Origin: Arsenophonus sp052171275
GTDB lineage: Bacteria > Pseudomonadota > Gammaproteobacteria > Enterobacterales > Enterobacteriaceae
NCBI GenBank assembly: GCA_052171275.1
Contig: CM125795.1
Coordinates: forward strand, 1,612,001-1,676,000
Direction: 5' to 3'
Length of the DNA stretch: 64,000 nt
Position numbers and translations under genes: made by a program. This document shows positions 24,387 to 33,185 of this stretch, in pieces. Each line of letters starts with the position of its first letter. The first letter of the stretch is position 1. Under the pieces are notes generated by a model, which worked only from the letters and a program-made list of their open reading frames with translations, was not told the origin of the DNA and ran no database searches.

Positions 24387-25084
24387 TATATTAATTAAAT
24401 TGAATATCATAAGTTGCATTCTAATAGAATTAATATAAAATTACTAATAAATATGATAATAAAGTAAATCAAATTTTAATAAATTATTATAATTGTTTAT
24501 CCTTAATAAGTATGAAATTAAATATCTAATAAACATAGATTTAATATTATATTTAGTTTTATTCTTATAGAAATTAGTAAAATCTATAAAACATTAATTA
24601 AAATATTATTATAGGATAATAATATTTGTTTATCTTATAACAATAAATATCACAAATGATGATAATTTACCTTAAAATAAAATAGTTTCATGAAATTTTA
24701 ATAATTACCAATTTATGTTATATATAATTATCTATTTGACTATCAAATAACTAATTATATCTTGAACTTAATTTCAAACTAGAACTAATTATGTTTATAT
24801 ATATTTATTATCATAGTTTAATTATTTAACTAATATATTTAAATTTGAAAATTAAAATCTATTTATACAAGTATAACTTTTATAATTAAAAATTATTTTT
24901 ACTAATTTTATTTTTTAATATAAATTTAAAATGATAAAAAAGAATTTAATATTATATATTTAAAATATATTTAATATGATCATTTTTATGAATATTATTT
25001 AATTTTTTAATTATATTTATTACATTTAAATAGGAGAAAATTTATTTGGATATATTTTATTATAGATAAATATTAATATTAATT

Positions 25085-25112
25085 AAATTTTATTTTAAAA
25101 AAAATAAAATTT
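25085..25112 (-). terminator. Hairpin downstream of dapD
   Basis: 25085-25096 pairs with 25101-25112 (12 bp, all A/T) around A4, about 180 bases beyond the dapD stop on the minus strand. It has no clear U tract on the minus strand, so a terminator role is only possible. Confidence 0.35.
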
Positions 25113-25291
25113 TAAATTTTTATTATATTTATTTATGAAAAAAAGTTTTTGAAACGATATTAGTTTTTTAATATAAATTAAATTTATACATATTTTAAAG
25201 TTAAATTAATAATTTTAATTATTTAATAATTATTAACGATTAACTTAATAATAATATAATAGTCAAATGATAATTTCAAATATAATATATT

Positions 25292-26116
25292 TCAATCTAT
25301 CGTTCTCAATAATTCGTTAATACCAATTTTCTTTCTAGTTTTTTCATCAATTTTTTTTATGATAACAGCACAATATAGGCTATATTTACGATTTTTTGCA
25401 GGTAAATTACCTGAAACAACTACAGAATTAGCCGGAATCCGTCCATAGAGAATTTTATCATTTTCCCTATCATAAATTTTAGTGCTTTTTCCAATATAGA
25501 CGCCCATTGAAATAACAGAACCCCTTTCAATAATTACACCTTCAACAACTTCAGAACGAGCACCAATAAAACAATCATCTTCAATAATAGTTGGATTATC
25601 TTGTAATGGTTCTAAAACACCACCAATTCCAACACCACCAGATAAGTGAACATTTTTACCAATTTGCGCACAAGATCCAACAGTTGCCCATGTATCTATC
25701 ATGGCTCCTTCGTCAATATAGGACCCTATATTAATATAAGATGGCATTAAAACGGTATTTTTAGCTATAAATGCGCCTTTTCGAGCCATTGCAGGAGGAA
25801 CAATTCTAATTCCTTCTTTCTGGAAACGAACATGGTCATATTCAGAAAATTTCATAGCTAGTTTATCAAAATATCGGCTTTCAGTACCTTTTATTAATTG
25901 GTTATTATTTATATAAAAAGATAGTAAAATAGCCTTTTTAATCCATTGATTAGTTATCCATTGTCCATCGATTTTATCAGCAATTCTTAACTGACCTTCA
26001 TCAAGGCAAGTAATTACCTTATTAATTGCATCTCTTAATTCAATATTATTAGGTATTAATGAAATTTTATTGCGATTCTCAAAAGCATTTTCAATAATAA
26101 TTTTAAGTTTTTCCAT
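25292..26116 (-). CDS. dapD: 2,3,4,5-tetrahydropyridine-2,6-dicarboxylate N-succinyltransferase
   Basis: DapD adds succinyl from succinyl-CoA to tetrahydrodipicolinate, a step toward meso-diaminopimelate for peptidoglycan and lysine. The start is placed at ATG 26116, which gives 274 residues, the E. coli length, and the N-terminus MEKLKIIIENAFE against MQQLQNIIETAFE; a GGAG lies 12 bases upstream. An upstream in-frame ATG (26134) would add six residues with no support. The left-handed parallel beta-helix shows as hexapeptide repeats from about residue 110 (ATVGSCAQIGKNVHLSGG). The C-terminus GINELLRTID is identical to E. coli. In E. coli dapD is next to glnD and map; here glnD is replaced by empty DNA of the same length. 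Confidence 0.96.
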   Translation of the reverse strand: MEKLKIIIENAFENRNKISLIPNNIELRDAINKVITCLDEGQLRIADKIDGQWITNQWIKKAILLSFYINNNQLIKGTESRYFDKLAMKFSEYDHVRFQKEGIRIVPPAMARKGAFIAKNTVLMPSYINIGSYIDEGAMIDTWATVGSCAQIGKNVHLSGGVGIGGVLEPLQDNPTIIEDDCFIGARSEVVEGVIIERGSVISMGVYIGKSTKIYDRENDKILYGRIPANSVVVSGNLPAKNRKYSLYCAVIIKKIDEKTRKKIGINELLRTID

Positions 26117-26827
26117 AAAATGACTCATCTCCATATATTTTAATCATTTAAAATATTTGTTTTTATAAAAATCTACTAAAAAATGATTAATATCAATTTT
26201 TTTTAATATGTTTCGTTCGATATTTTAATTAATATTTGATTTTTAATCTATAAAATATAAAAATAGTGATTCTTATTCTAATAATTATTACTTATTTTTT
26301 CCTTATATGTATACAGTGTTGTCATAATTAATAGTTCATTAAATATAATATAGATATATACTTTAATAATCTTAATTGTAATTATAATTCCAATATAACT
26401 TCATATATAACTTAATCTGATCTCTTCTTTATTCAGTAATAAAAATTTTATTTTTATAATAAAATTTAAAATATTTAATTAACTTTATATTTTAATTTTT
26501 TTTAAATTATGTCTTTAATATATTTTAATGAATATTTTAAAATGCTTTTATTGCTATTATTTTGGTTATCCATAAGTTATTTTTAGATTTAATATTACAA
26601 AAGTATAAATTGTAATTTTATTATATCAATGAAAATTTATAACTATAAATATTAAAAATTATCAATAAAATTCTTAGTAAACTAAGATAGGATTAATTAA
26701 AATTTTAACTTTATACAAGATAAAAAATACTATAAATAATTATATTTAATAAATATATTTATTTTTTAATAAAATAATATACATTAAATCAATGAATAAA
26801 TTACTATAAATTATATATTAAAATAAT

Positions 26828-26865
26828 AAATAAGTTTAAAATATATATATATTTTAAACTTATTT
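26828..26865. repeat. 38-bp perfect palindrome
   Basis: 19-bp arms centred in an alternating AT tract, perfect from 26828 to 26865, with one G-C pair on each side (26834/26859). It lies inside the presumed glnD remnant, so it probably arose after that gene was lost. Confidence 0.88.
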
Positions 26866-27794
26866 TAATCAATATTTTATTTCCATTGCTTAAATTGATA
26901 TTTATAAACAATAAAGTTAATACTATAAAATTTTAATCTAAAGTTAGAATTACTTTCGGTACTTAGGATTAACATAATTAATATTTAGCTAAGATATTGA
27001 TCTTTTAGTAAAACTCTACTTCTAGTTATTTTATAATTTATTATTTATTTATAAAACTATTATAAATATAATTTTATTTATATAGAGAATGATCTCTAGC
27101 TATATTATTAACTTTACTTTAATAAAAAGTTACATAATAAAAAAGATTTTTAAATATCATTAAAAGTATAAATTATAAAACTACTAAAATTTAAAAGTGT
27201 TAAAAAATAAGTAATCGAGTCAATCAAGAGTAGATAATATTTAAATATAGTATATTAACTAATAAAATTACTTTAAATATTTTATCAGTAATATAAAGTG
27301 ATTATCCTTTCGATAACCTATGTAAGAAAGAATAATGCCTATTAAATCTATAATTTTAAAATAAAAAGCATGATTATAAATAAAGCAATAGTTAAATAAT
27401 ATTGTTTATGTATCTCTTTTTGTAGAAAATTAATTGAATTTTATAATTATTAATATTATATCCATAAATATGTAAATATATTAAAAAATAAAATTGAATT
27501 TATCCAATAACATTTCATTAAAGTAATATATAAATATTAATTATACTATGTAACTAAGCATAAAATAGTACATTTGATATTAAATTATATATGATATGAT
27601 AGAAAAAGTTATAAAATTTCATGAAAGATATTGCAATCTTATCTAAGGCTTTATTTAATAATTTTTTATAAAAATTTTTTTATAAAAATATAATAAATTC
27701 ATTCTATAAATATTTATATATTCTAATTTTTAATAAATTAATCATAATATAATTACTGATTAATAGTAAAAAATATATTTTCAATTTATTTTTT

Positions 27795-27825
27795 TAAATA
27801 TAAATTATTAAATAATTTATATTTA
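27795..27825. repeat. 31-bp palindrome with 1-base centre
   Basis: 27795-27809 pairs perfectly with 27811-27825 around A27810 (all A/T). One wobble and one further pair extend it. It lies inside the void between dapD and map. Confidence 0.7.
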
Positions 27826-28035
27826 GATGATAAATTTTTACTAAAAAAAGCTTTAGTTTAATAATCATAATAGTATTTTATTAAATTTTTAAGAATATCT
27901 AAATAGCAAGATAAATACTATTTAATCACTTGTTAATATATTTAGATGTTATTATCTTTAATAATACAATAAAAAATTATACTAATTATGATATGAAAAT
28001 AATATTTTATATATATTATAAAGATAATTTTAATA

Positions 28036-28065
28036 AAAATTAAAATTTAAAAAAATTTTAATTTT
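28036..28065. repeat. Hairpin, 13-bp stem, A4 loop
   Basis: 28036-28048 and 28053-28065 are perfectly complementary, all A/T, around AAAA. Chance is less likely than for shorter stems, but no role can be assigned. Confidence 0.5.
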
Positions 28066-28615
28066 AGAAATTAAGATTGATTTATAATATTAAATTAACT
28101 ATATATTTAATATATTTATTATGTTAAAGTTTAAATATTATGATAATAATTAACAATAGTTAAATATGAATACAATAAGCAATTTTTATTTTTGCTATTC
28201 ATTAATATAAAATTTAATATCGTAACTTATATTATAAAAATCTTTTTAGCTATAAAATAAGATATTTATCTATAAATTAGAGTAGCAACAAATTTTAAAA
28301 TAAGTAGACAAAATTTATTATTAAATATAAATTATTATAATAATATAGCCATATAAACTAATCTGCAATAAATTAATATTGAATTAAAATTAATTAGTTT
28401 TTTAATAAAGTAATAGTTCTTATTATTGACATTTTTTAAATAAATATAATATTAGTTTTTTTTAAAATTCTAAATTCAATAATAAAATATTAGATTTAAA
28501 TGATTTTTAGAAGCAAAATAGTGTAATAAATAAAATAGTAACTTAAATTAAATAAACATCAACATAAAATAGATTTATTTTACTAAGATCATTTAATATA
28601 AAATAAAATTAAAAT

Positions 28616-28643
28616 AATCAAAATTATCTGGATTATTTTGATT
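28616..28643 (-). terminator. Possible terminator downstream of map
   Basis: AATCAAAAT (28616-28624) and ATTTTGATT (28635-28643) form a 9-bp stem whose inner part also pairs after one mismatch. It is about 235 bases past the map stop on the minus strand, and the minus strand continues with a T-rich tract. Reasonable shape, long distance. Confidence 0.4.
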
Positions 28644-28878
28644 TTTAATGAAAAATATAGAAATTTTTTTTTAAGTATTTTATAATAATTTTGAAAGTAA
28701 TTTATCTACTATCATATATTAAGATGGAAAGTAAAATTTAATATTTTTAAGATATAATTTATCAAAAAATAAATAAATGAAGATAGAATAAATTAATTAA
28801 TTAACGAAATAATAAGAATTAATTAAATAATTTTACTAAAATAAAAAGATTTAAAATTATAAAGACTAATCATAAAAT

Positions 28879-29682
28879 TTATTTATTCACTAATATATCT
28901 GAAATAAATGGTTCTTCTTCTTTTCTTAATGTTAAAATTCTACACCCATCGTCAGTAACAGCTAAAGTATGTTCGTATTGAGCTGACAAGCCTCGATCTT
29001 TTGTTTTTACTGTCCAGCCGTCTTTCATTATTCTAATACGATGATCGTTAGTGTTTATCATTGGCTCGATGGTAAATGTCATACCCTTTTTTAAAATTAT
29101 ACCACCATCATCAGCATCATAATGTAATACTTGAGGTTTTTCATGAAAGATTTTACCAATACCATGACCACAATATTCACGTACAACAAAAAAATGATGT
29201 TGCTCAACAAATTGTTGTATTGTTTTACCTATAGTTCGTAAACGAATACCAGGCTTTATTATTTTTAAAGCAAGATAAAGACTTTCCCTAGTTATCTTGC
29301 ATAAGCGCTCACCTTGAATTGTTGGTTTACCGACAATAAACATTTTTGAAGTATCACCATGAAAACCATTTTTAATAACAGTTACATCAATATTAATGAT
29401 ATCACCTTCTTTTAAAATTTTCTCATAGCTAGGAATACCATGACAAATAACATCATTAACAGAAGTACAAATAGACTTAGGAAAACTAAGATAATTTAAA
29501 CAAGCTGGAATAGCATGTTGTTTTTCTACAATATATGAATGACATATATTATCAAGTTCGCCAGTCGAAACACCAGATTTTATATAAGGTTCAATAATTT
29601 CTAATACCTCTGCCGCTAAGTGTCCAGCGATACACATTTTCTGAATATCTTCTTTTGTTTTAATTGAGATTGAGATAGCCAT
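28879..29682 (-). CDS. map: Type I methionine aminopeptidase
   Basis: Map removes the initiator methionine from nascent proteins. All five metal ligands of the pita-bread fold are in context: D in NIDVTVIK, D in HGDTSKMF, H in CGHGIGKIFHE, E in TIEPMIN and E in AQYEHTLAV; the substrate-binding H is in VICHGIP. The start is ATG 29682 (MAISISIKTKEDI, matching E. coli MAISIKTPEDI); the preceding in-frame TTG at 29685 is not needed. Length is 267 residues against 264 in E. coli. It is divergent from rpsB across 630 bases, as in E. coli. Downstream, glnD is missing, so map has probably become monocistronic. Confidence 0.97.
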   Translation of the reverse strand: MAISISIKTKEDIQKMCIAGHLAAEVLEIIEPYIKSGVSTGELDNICHSYIVEKQHAIPACLNYLSFPKSICTSVNDVICHGIPSYEKILKEGDIINIDVTVIKNGFHGDTSKMFIVGKPTIQGERLCKITRESLYLALKIIKPGIRLRTIGKTIQQFVEQHHFFVVREYCGHGIGKIFHEKPQVLHYDADDGGIILKKGMTFTIEPMINTNDHRIRIMKDGWTVKTKDRGLSAQYEHTLAVTDDGCRILTLRKEEEPFISDILVNK

Positions 29683-30312
29683 CAATTTTGCCTATTTATG
29701 CTTATTTAAATAAGTAAATAATATGAGCTTATCAGCTGATAATATTGATTAAAATATAGATAATTTATACTATAAACTATTATGTCAAAAATTAAGTAAA
29801 GTTATGCCAACTAATAATTAATATATCAATTTTCTTAAAAAAATAAAATAGTTTTAAAAAACATGTTTAAAATTACTTTAAATTGAAATGTTTTGAGTAA
29901 ATCATGAATAAATCATAAAATTATTCCATAATAATAATCAAATAATAAAATATTATCGATAGTAAATTTTATTTTTTAGAAATTAAATTATTTATTTATG
30001 AATAACAAATATTTAAATTGTATCATAATATATTTATTTTAATAAGCAACTTCTTAAGTGCAGAAAAATCGAAGTATATTTGGTGTTTTTCGTTATTTTA
30101 TGATATAAAGTTTTTCAGTATTTATACATAATCTTAATTAATAGAAAAACACATATTTAACTATAGCATAAAATTAAACCTATTGATATTATGATATAAT
30201 GCAGATCGACATATTTTCAATATATTTTCTGTATATAGATAATCAAAGCTAATGAGTTAAAAATATGATCTGTGAAATCATAACCAAATTCTACTAAATT
30301 ATAGAGGTTTAA
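29683..30312. other. Divergent map/rpsB intergenic region
   Basis: 630 bases without a gene. Near map it holds two 14-bp palindromes: CTTATTTAAATAAG at 29701-29714 and TTATCAGCTGATAA at 29729-29742; the second includes an unusually G/C-rich centre and could be an operator. Near rpsB it holds an extended -10 promoter (30192-30200) and a leader of roughly 100 bases. The middle part shows nothing I can name. Confidence 0.6.
30192..30200 (+). promoter_or_regulatory. Extended -10 promoter of rpsB-tsf
   Basis: TGATATAAT at 30192-30200 is a perfect extended -10 (TGnTATAAT), followed by GCAGATCGAC, a locally GC-rich start region. No convincing -35 is seen at the right distance. Transcription would begin near 30207, giving a leader of about 105 bases before the rpsB ATG. 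In E. coli the rpsB leader is the site of S2 autoregulation; whether that persists here is inference. Confidence 0.7.
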
Positions 30313-31041
30313 ATGGCAATTGTTTCCATGCGTGTAATGCTTCAAGCTGGTGTTCATTTTGGTCACCAAACTCGTTACTGGAATCCAAAAATGAAAACTT
30401 ATATCTTCGGAACACGTAATAAAGTTCATATAATTAACTTAGAAAAAACTGTTCCAATGTTCAATGAAGCATTAAGTGAATTAACTAAAATTGCTTCACG
30501 AAAAGGTAAAATTCTATTTGTCGGTACTAAACGTGCTGCAAGCATAACTATAAAAGAAGCTGCCAATAGTTGTAATCAATATTTTGTCAATCATCGTTGG
30601 TTAGGCGGTATGCTAACTAATTGGAAAACTGTTCGTCAATCGATTAAGCGACTTAAGGATTTAGAAATGCAATCTCAGGATGGTACTTTTGAAAAATTAA
30701 CCAAAAAAGAAGCGCTAATTCGAACTCGTCAGCTTATGAAATTAGAAAATAGTTTAGGTGGTATTAAAGAAATGGGAGGTTTACCTGATGCTTTGTTTGT
30801 TATTGATGCTGAACATGAGGATATAGCTATAAAAGAAGCAAATAATTTAGGTATTCCTGTATTTGCTATTGTTGATACTAACTCCAATCCAGATGGTATC
30901 AATTATATTATTCCTGGAAATGATGATGCAATACGTGCAGTTAGATTATATTTATATGCTGTTGTTAAAGCTATTCAAGAAGGAGGTTTTCAAGATCAGG
31001 AAAAAAAACTAGAAGAAAAAATTAATATAGATAGTAAATAA
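30313..31041 (+). CDS. rpsB: 30S ribosomal protein S2
   Basis: S2 is assembled late onto the small subunit body and is needed, with bS1, for mRNA binding. 242 residues (241 in E. coli), highly conserved throughout: MLQAGVHFGHQTRYWNPKM at the N-terminus, FVGTKRAA, HRWLGGMLTNWKT, and PDALFVIDAEHE. The central coiled-coil insertion (about residues 105-145) is present. Start ATG with AGAGG five bases upstream. It is the first gene of rpsB-tsf under an extended -10 promoter, with a 158-base spacer before tsf. Confidence 0.98.
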   Translation: MAIVSMRVMLQAGVHFGHQTRYWNPKMKTYIFGTRNKVHIINLEKTVPMFNEALSELTKIASRKGKILFVGTKRAASITIKEAANSCNQYFVNHRWLGGMLTNWKTVRQSIKRLKDLEMQSQDGTFEKLTKKEALIRTRQLMKLENSLGGIKEMGGLPDALFVIDAEHEDIAIKEANNLGIPVFAIVDTNSNPDGINYIIPGNDDAIRAVRLYLYAVVKAIQEGGFQDQEKKLEEKINIDSK

Positions 31042-31047
31042 TAAAAA

Positions 31048-31063
31048 GTTATTCTTTAATAAC
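31048..31063 (+). terminator. Weak hairpin just after rpsB
   Basis: GTTATT (31048-31053) and AATAAC (31058-31063) form a 6-bp stem with loop CTTT, immediately after the rpsB stop. It may attenuate transcription into tsf or protect the rpsB 3' end. Weak by itself. Confidence 0.35.
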
Positions 31064-31148
31064 ATTAAATATATTATAAAAATATTATAAAACATATTAG
31101 CCACAATATAATATGGTTTAATATTTTATTTTATTTATTATAAAAAGG

Positions 31149-31181
31149 TAATCTGATTTATGCAATCATCCAATCAGATTA
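31149..31181 (+). promoter_or_regulatory. Hairpin just upstream of the tsf ribosome site
   Basis: A perfect 10-bp stem (31149-31158 with 31172-31181), 13-base loop and two G-C pairs ends only four bases before the tsf Shine-Dalgarno AAGGA (31186-31190). The position suggests control of tsf translation or an internal attenuator or processing site between S2 and EF-Ts. No U tract follows, so it is not a simple terminator. Confidence 0.6.
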
Positions 31182-31199
31182 GATCAAGGAATAAATCGT

Positions 31200-32003
31200 A
31201 TGTCTATAATTGCTACTGATCTAGTAAAAAAATTACGTGAACGTACTGGTATAGGAATAATGGAATGTAAAAAAGCATTAATTGAGGCTAATGGTAATAT
31301 TGAGCTAGCTATTGTTAATATGCGTAAATCAGGGCATACAAAAGCTGTTAAAAAATCCGTACGCTTGGCTACCGAAGGTATTATAATGGCTAATATTTCT
31401 ACTGATGGTAAATTCGGTGCATTGCTTGAATTGAATTGTGAAACAGATTTTGTAACTAGAAATGCAAGTTTCATAGAATTCGGAAATGAAGTATTCAAAT
31501 ATGTCTTAGAAAATAAATTATCAAATATTGATAAATTAAAAAGAAAATTTGAAGAAAAGCGTGCAATACTTGTTAGTAAGATCGGTGAAAATATTAATGT
31601 TTGTCGAGTTAATATTCTTGAAGGAGAAAAAATTAGATGCTATTTACATGCAAATCGTATTGGTGTTCTTGTTTCTGCTCAAGGTGCAAATGACGAATTT
31701 ATTAAACATATTGCTATGCATATCGCAGCTAGCAAACCTGAATATATTGCACCAGAAAATATACCAGCCGATGTTATTGCTCATGAACGTCAAATTCAAT
31801 TTGATATAGCAATGAAATCTGGTAAATCTACTGAGATTGCTAAAAAAATAATAATTGGACGTATGAATAAATTTACTAGTGATATATCCTTAACTGGTCA
31901 ACAATTTATTATGGATCAAACTAAAACAATTAATTTACTACTAAAAGAAAAAAATGTAAAAATAATTAATTTTCTTCGTTTTGAAGTTGCTGAAGCTATC
32001 TAA
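31200..32003 (+). CDS. tsf: Elongation factor Ts, C-terminally truncated by a premature stop
   Basis: EF-Ts is the nucleotide exchange factor that ejects GDP from EF-Tu. 267 residues against 283 in E. coli. The N-terminal UBA-like helix bundle (LVKKLRERTGIGIMECKKAL) and the TDFV motif (about residues 82-85, inserted at the EF-Tu nucleotide site) are intact, as are both core repeats through FLRFEVAEAI. The E. coli protein continues IEKVETDFAAEVAAM...; here TAA follows the isoleucine. The missing tail can be read one frame over directly behind the stop (see 32001-32047), implying a recent one-base deletion. The protein probably still works without its last helix. ATG with AAGGA nine bases upstream. 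Confidence 0.95.
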   Translation: MSIIATDLVKKLRERTGIGIMECKKALIEANGNIELAIVNMRKSGHTKAVKKSVRLATEGIIMANISTDGKFGALLELNCETDFVTRNASFIEFGNEVFKYVLENKLSNIDKLKRKFEEKRAILVSKIGENINVCRVNILEGEKIRCYLHANRIGVLVSAQGANDEFIKHIAMHIAASKPEYIAPENIPADVIAHERQIQFDIAMKSGKSTEIAKKIIIGRMNKFTSDISLTGQQFIMDQTKTINLLLKEKNVKIINFLRFEVAEAI

Positions 32004-32047
32004 AATTAGAAATAATTTTTTTTGATGAAATAAAACTAATAAATTAA
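32001..32047 (+). pseudogene. tsf: Out-of-frame remnant of the EF-Ts C-terminal tail
   Basis: From 32003 in the shifted frame the codons read KLEIIFFDEIKLIN and stop at 32045. E. coli EF-Ts ends EKVETDFAAEVAAMSKQS; K, E, F and E fall in register with conservative replacements between (V/L, V/I). Between the last in-frame isoleucine codon (31998-32000) and the AAA codon there are two bases where three are expected. Adding one base restores a protein of about 282 residues, the E. coli length. The alignment is short, so coincidence is not fully excluded. Confidence 0.65.
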
Positions 32048-32336
32048 ATAATTATTTCGATTTATAAATAAAATAAATAATATGTAACTTTTATTCTAAA
32101 TTAATAGTATACTGTATCTGTATTAAAATTAATTAAATTAATTAATAATTTATTTGTAAATATACCACTAAATTAATAGTTTTTAATGTATACTTAATTT
32201 CAATAAATCAAGGATAGATTCATAAATAAATTGCACTTTATCAAAAATATAAAAATAAATAATAAAGCATTTTATATTCTGATATTCTTAAACTAAAATT
32301 TAATATTTTCAATAATTTATCAGATAAGGAAAATAA
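32004..32336. other. tsf-pyrH spacer
   Basis: 333 bases without a gene apart from the first 44, which hold the frameshifted tsf tail. The rest is A/T-rich with short TTAAT repeats (about 32125-32150) and no clear promoter or terminator. pyrH has its own ribosome site at 32326-32330. Confidence 0.6.
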
Positions 32337-33065
32337 ATGATAACTAATGTAAAACCTATATATCAACGTATATTACTTAAGCTTAGTGGAGAAGCTCTAC
32401 AAGGTTCGGAAGGTTTTAGTATTGATTTTAGTGCTTTAAACTATATTGTTCAAGAAATTAAGGAACTTTTAAAGTTAACAATACAGATTGGTATTGTCAT
32501 AGGTGGAGGTAATTTATTTCGTGGTATAACATTAACAAATACCGGTATGTGTCGTATTGTTTGTGATCATATTGGAATGTTAGCAACAATAATGAATGGA
32601 TTAGCTATGCGAGATGCTTTAGATCGTGCGTATATTGATGCTAATCTTATGTCTGCAATACCATTAAATGGTGTGTGTGATAATTATAATTGGACTAATG
32701 CAATTAGATTTCTTCGTAATGGAAGAGTTGTTATTTTTTCAGCAGGAATAGGAAATCCATTTTTTACAACAGATTCAGTTGCTTGTATGAGAGCTATAGA
32801 AATTAAAGCTGATATTATTTTAAAGGCAACCAAAGTTGATGGTGTTTATTCTTCTGATCCATCAAGTAATTTAAACGCAGTTTTTTATAAAAAATTAACT
32901 TATCAAGAAGTGTTAGAACGAGAATTAAAAATTATGGATCTAACCGCATTTACTTTAGCTCGTGATCATAACTTACCTATTAGAGTTTTTAATATGAATA
33001 AACCTGGTGCATTATATCGAATTGTGATGGGTCAAAATGAAGGTACCTTAATTTCAAATAATTAA
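32337..33065 (+). CDS. pyrH: UMP kinase
   Basis: PyrH phosphorylates UMP to UDP at the root of UTP and CTP supply. 242 residues (E. coli 241), amino acid kinase fold: KLSGEALQG near residue 15 (ATP site), GGGNLFRG near 56, GDH-type segment with D for UMP near 77, and KATKVDGVY near 162. ATG with AAGGA six bases upstream. Odd point: the conserved UMP-binding segment TGNPFFTTD reads IGNPFFTTD here (T138 to I by E. coli numbering), in a codon that differs from threonine by one C-to-T change. It lies between tsf and frr as in E. coli. Confidence 0.97.
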   Translation: MITNVKPIYQRILLKLSGEALQGSEGFSIDFSALNYIVQEIKELLKLTIQIGIVIGGGNLFRGITLTNTGMCRIVCDHIGMLATIMNGLAMRDALDRAYIDANLMSAIPLNGVCDNYNWTNAIRFLRNGRVVIFSAGIGNPFFTTDSVACMRAIEIKADIILKATKVDGVYSSDPSSNLNAVFYKKLTYQEVLERELKIMDLTAFTLARDHNLPIRVFNMNKPGALYRIVMGQNEGTLISNN

Positions 33066-33185
33066 TTTCTTTTAAGAAAAAATGATTTTTGAAAACTATA
33101 ATTATTATTAAATTATCAAATAATTAATTAAGTTAATAATCATTATATGTTAAGTGTTTAAAGCAAATTATATTAAGGATTTGAT

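Larger units (their letters stand above)
14387..25291. other. 10.9-kb non-coding desert
   Basis: The largest gap in the window, between leuZ and the 3' end of dapD. No ORF resembles a protein; the longest open stretch (60 codons at 21275) has no ribosome site and is pure low-complexity Ile/Phe/Tyr/Asn. No tRNA or rRNA is visible. Slightly less A/T-saturated patches (about 15090-15180, 17570-17760, 19400-19800) may be the youngest gene remains, but none can be identified. Hairpins cluster at the right end (22008-24386) and are listed separately. Confidence 0.7.
26117..28878. other. 2.76-kb void where glnD lies in E. coli
   Basis: No readable gene between dapD and map. E. coli has glnD (890 codons, about 2.67 kb) exactly here in the order map-glnD-dapD, so the void is about the length of the missing gene plus spacers. 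I could not read any glnD motif in it. It contains palindromes at 26828-26865 and 27795-27825 and hairpins at 28036-28065 and 28616-28643. Confidence 0.65.

Noticed and set aside
28426..28450. TTGACA followed by TATAAT downstream of map
   Set aside because: The spacer is only 13 bases, too short for sigma-70, and no gene follows.
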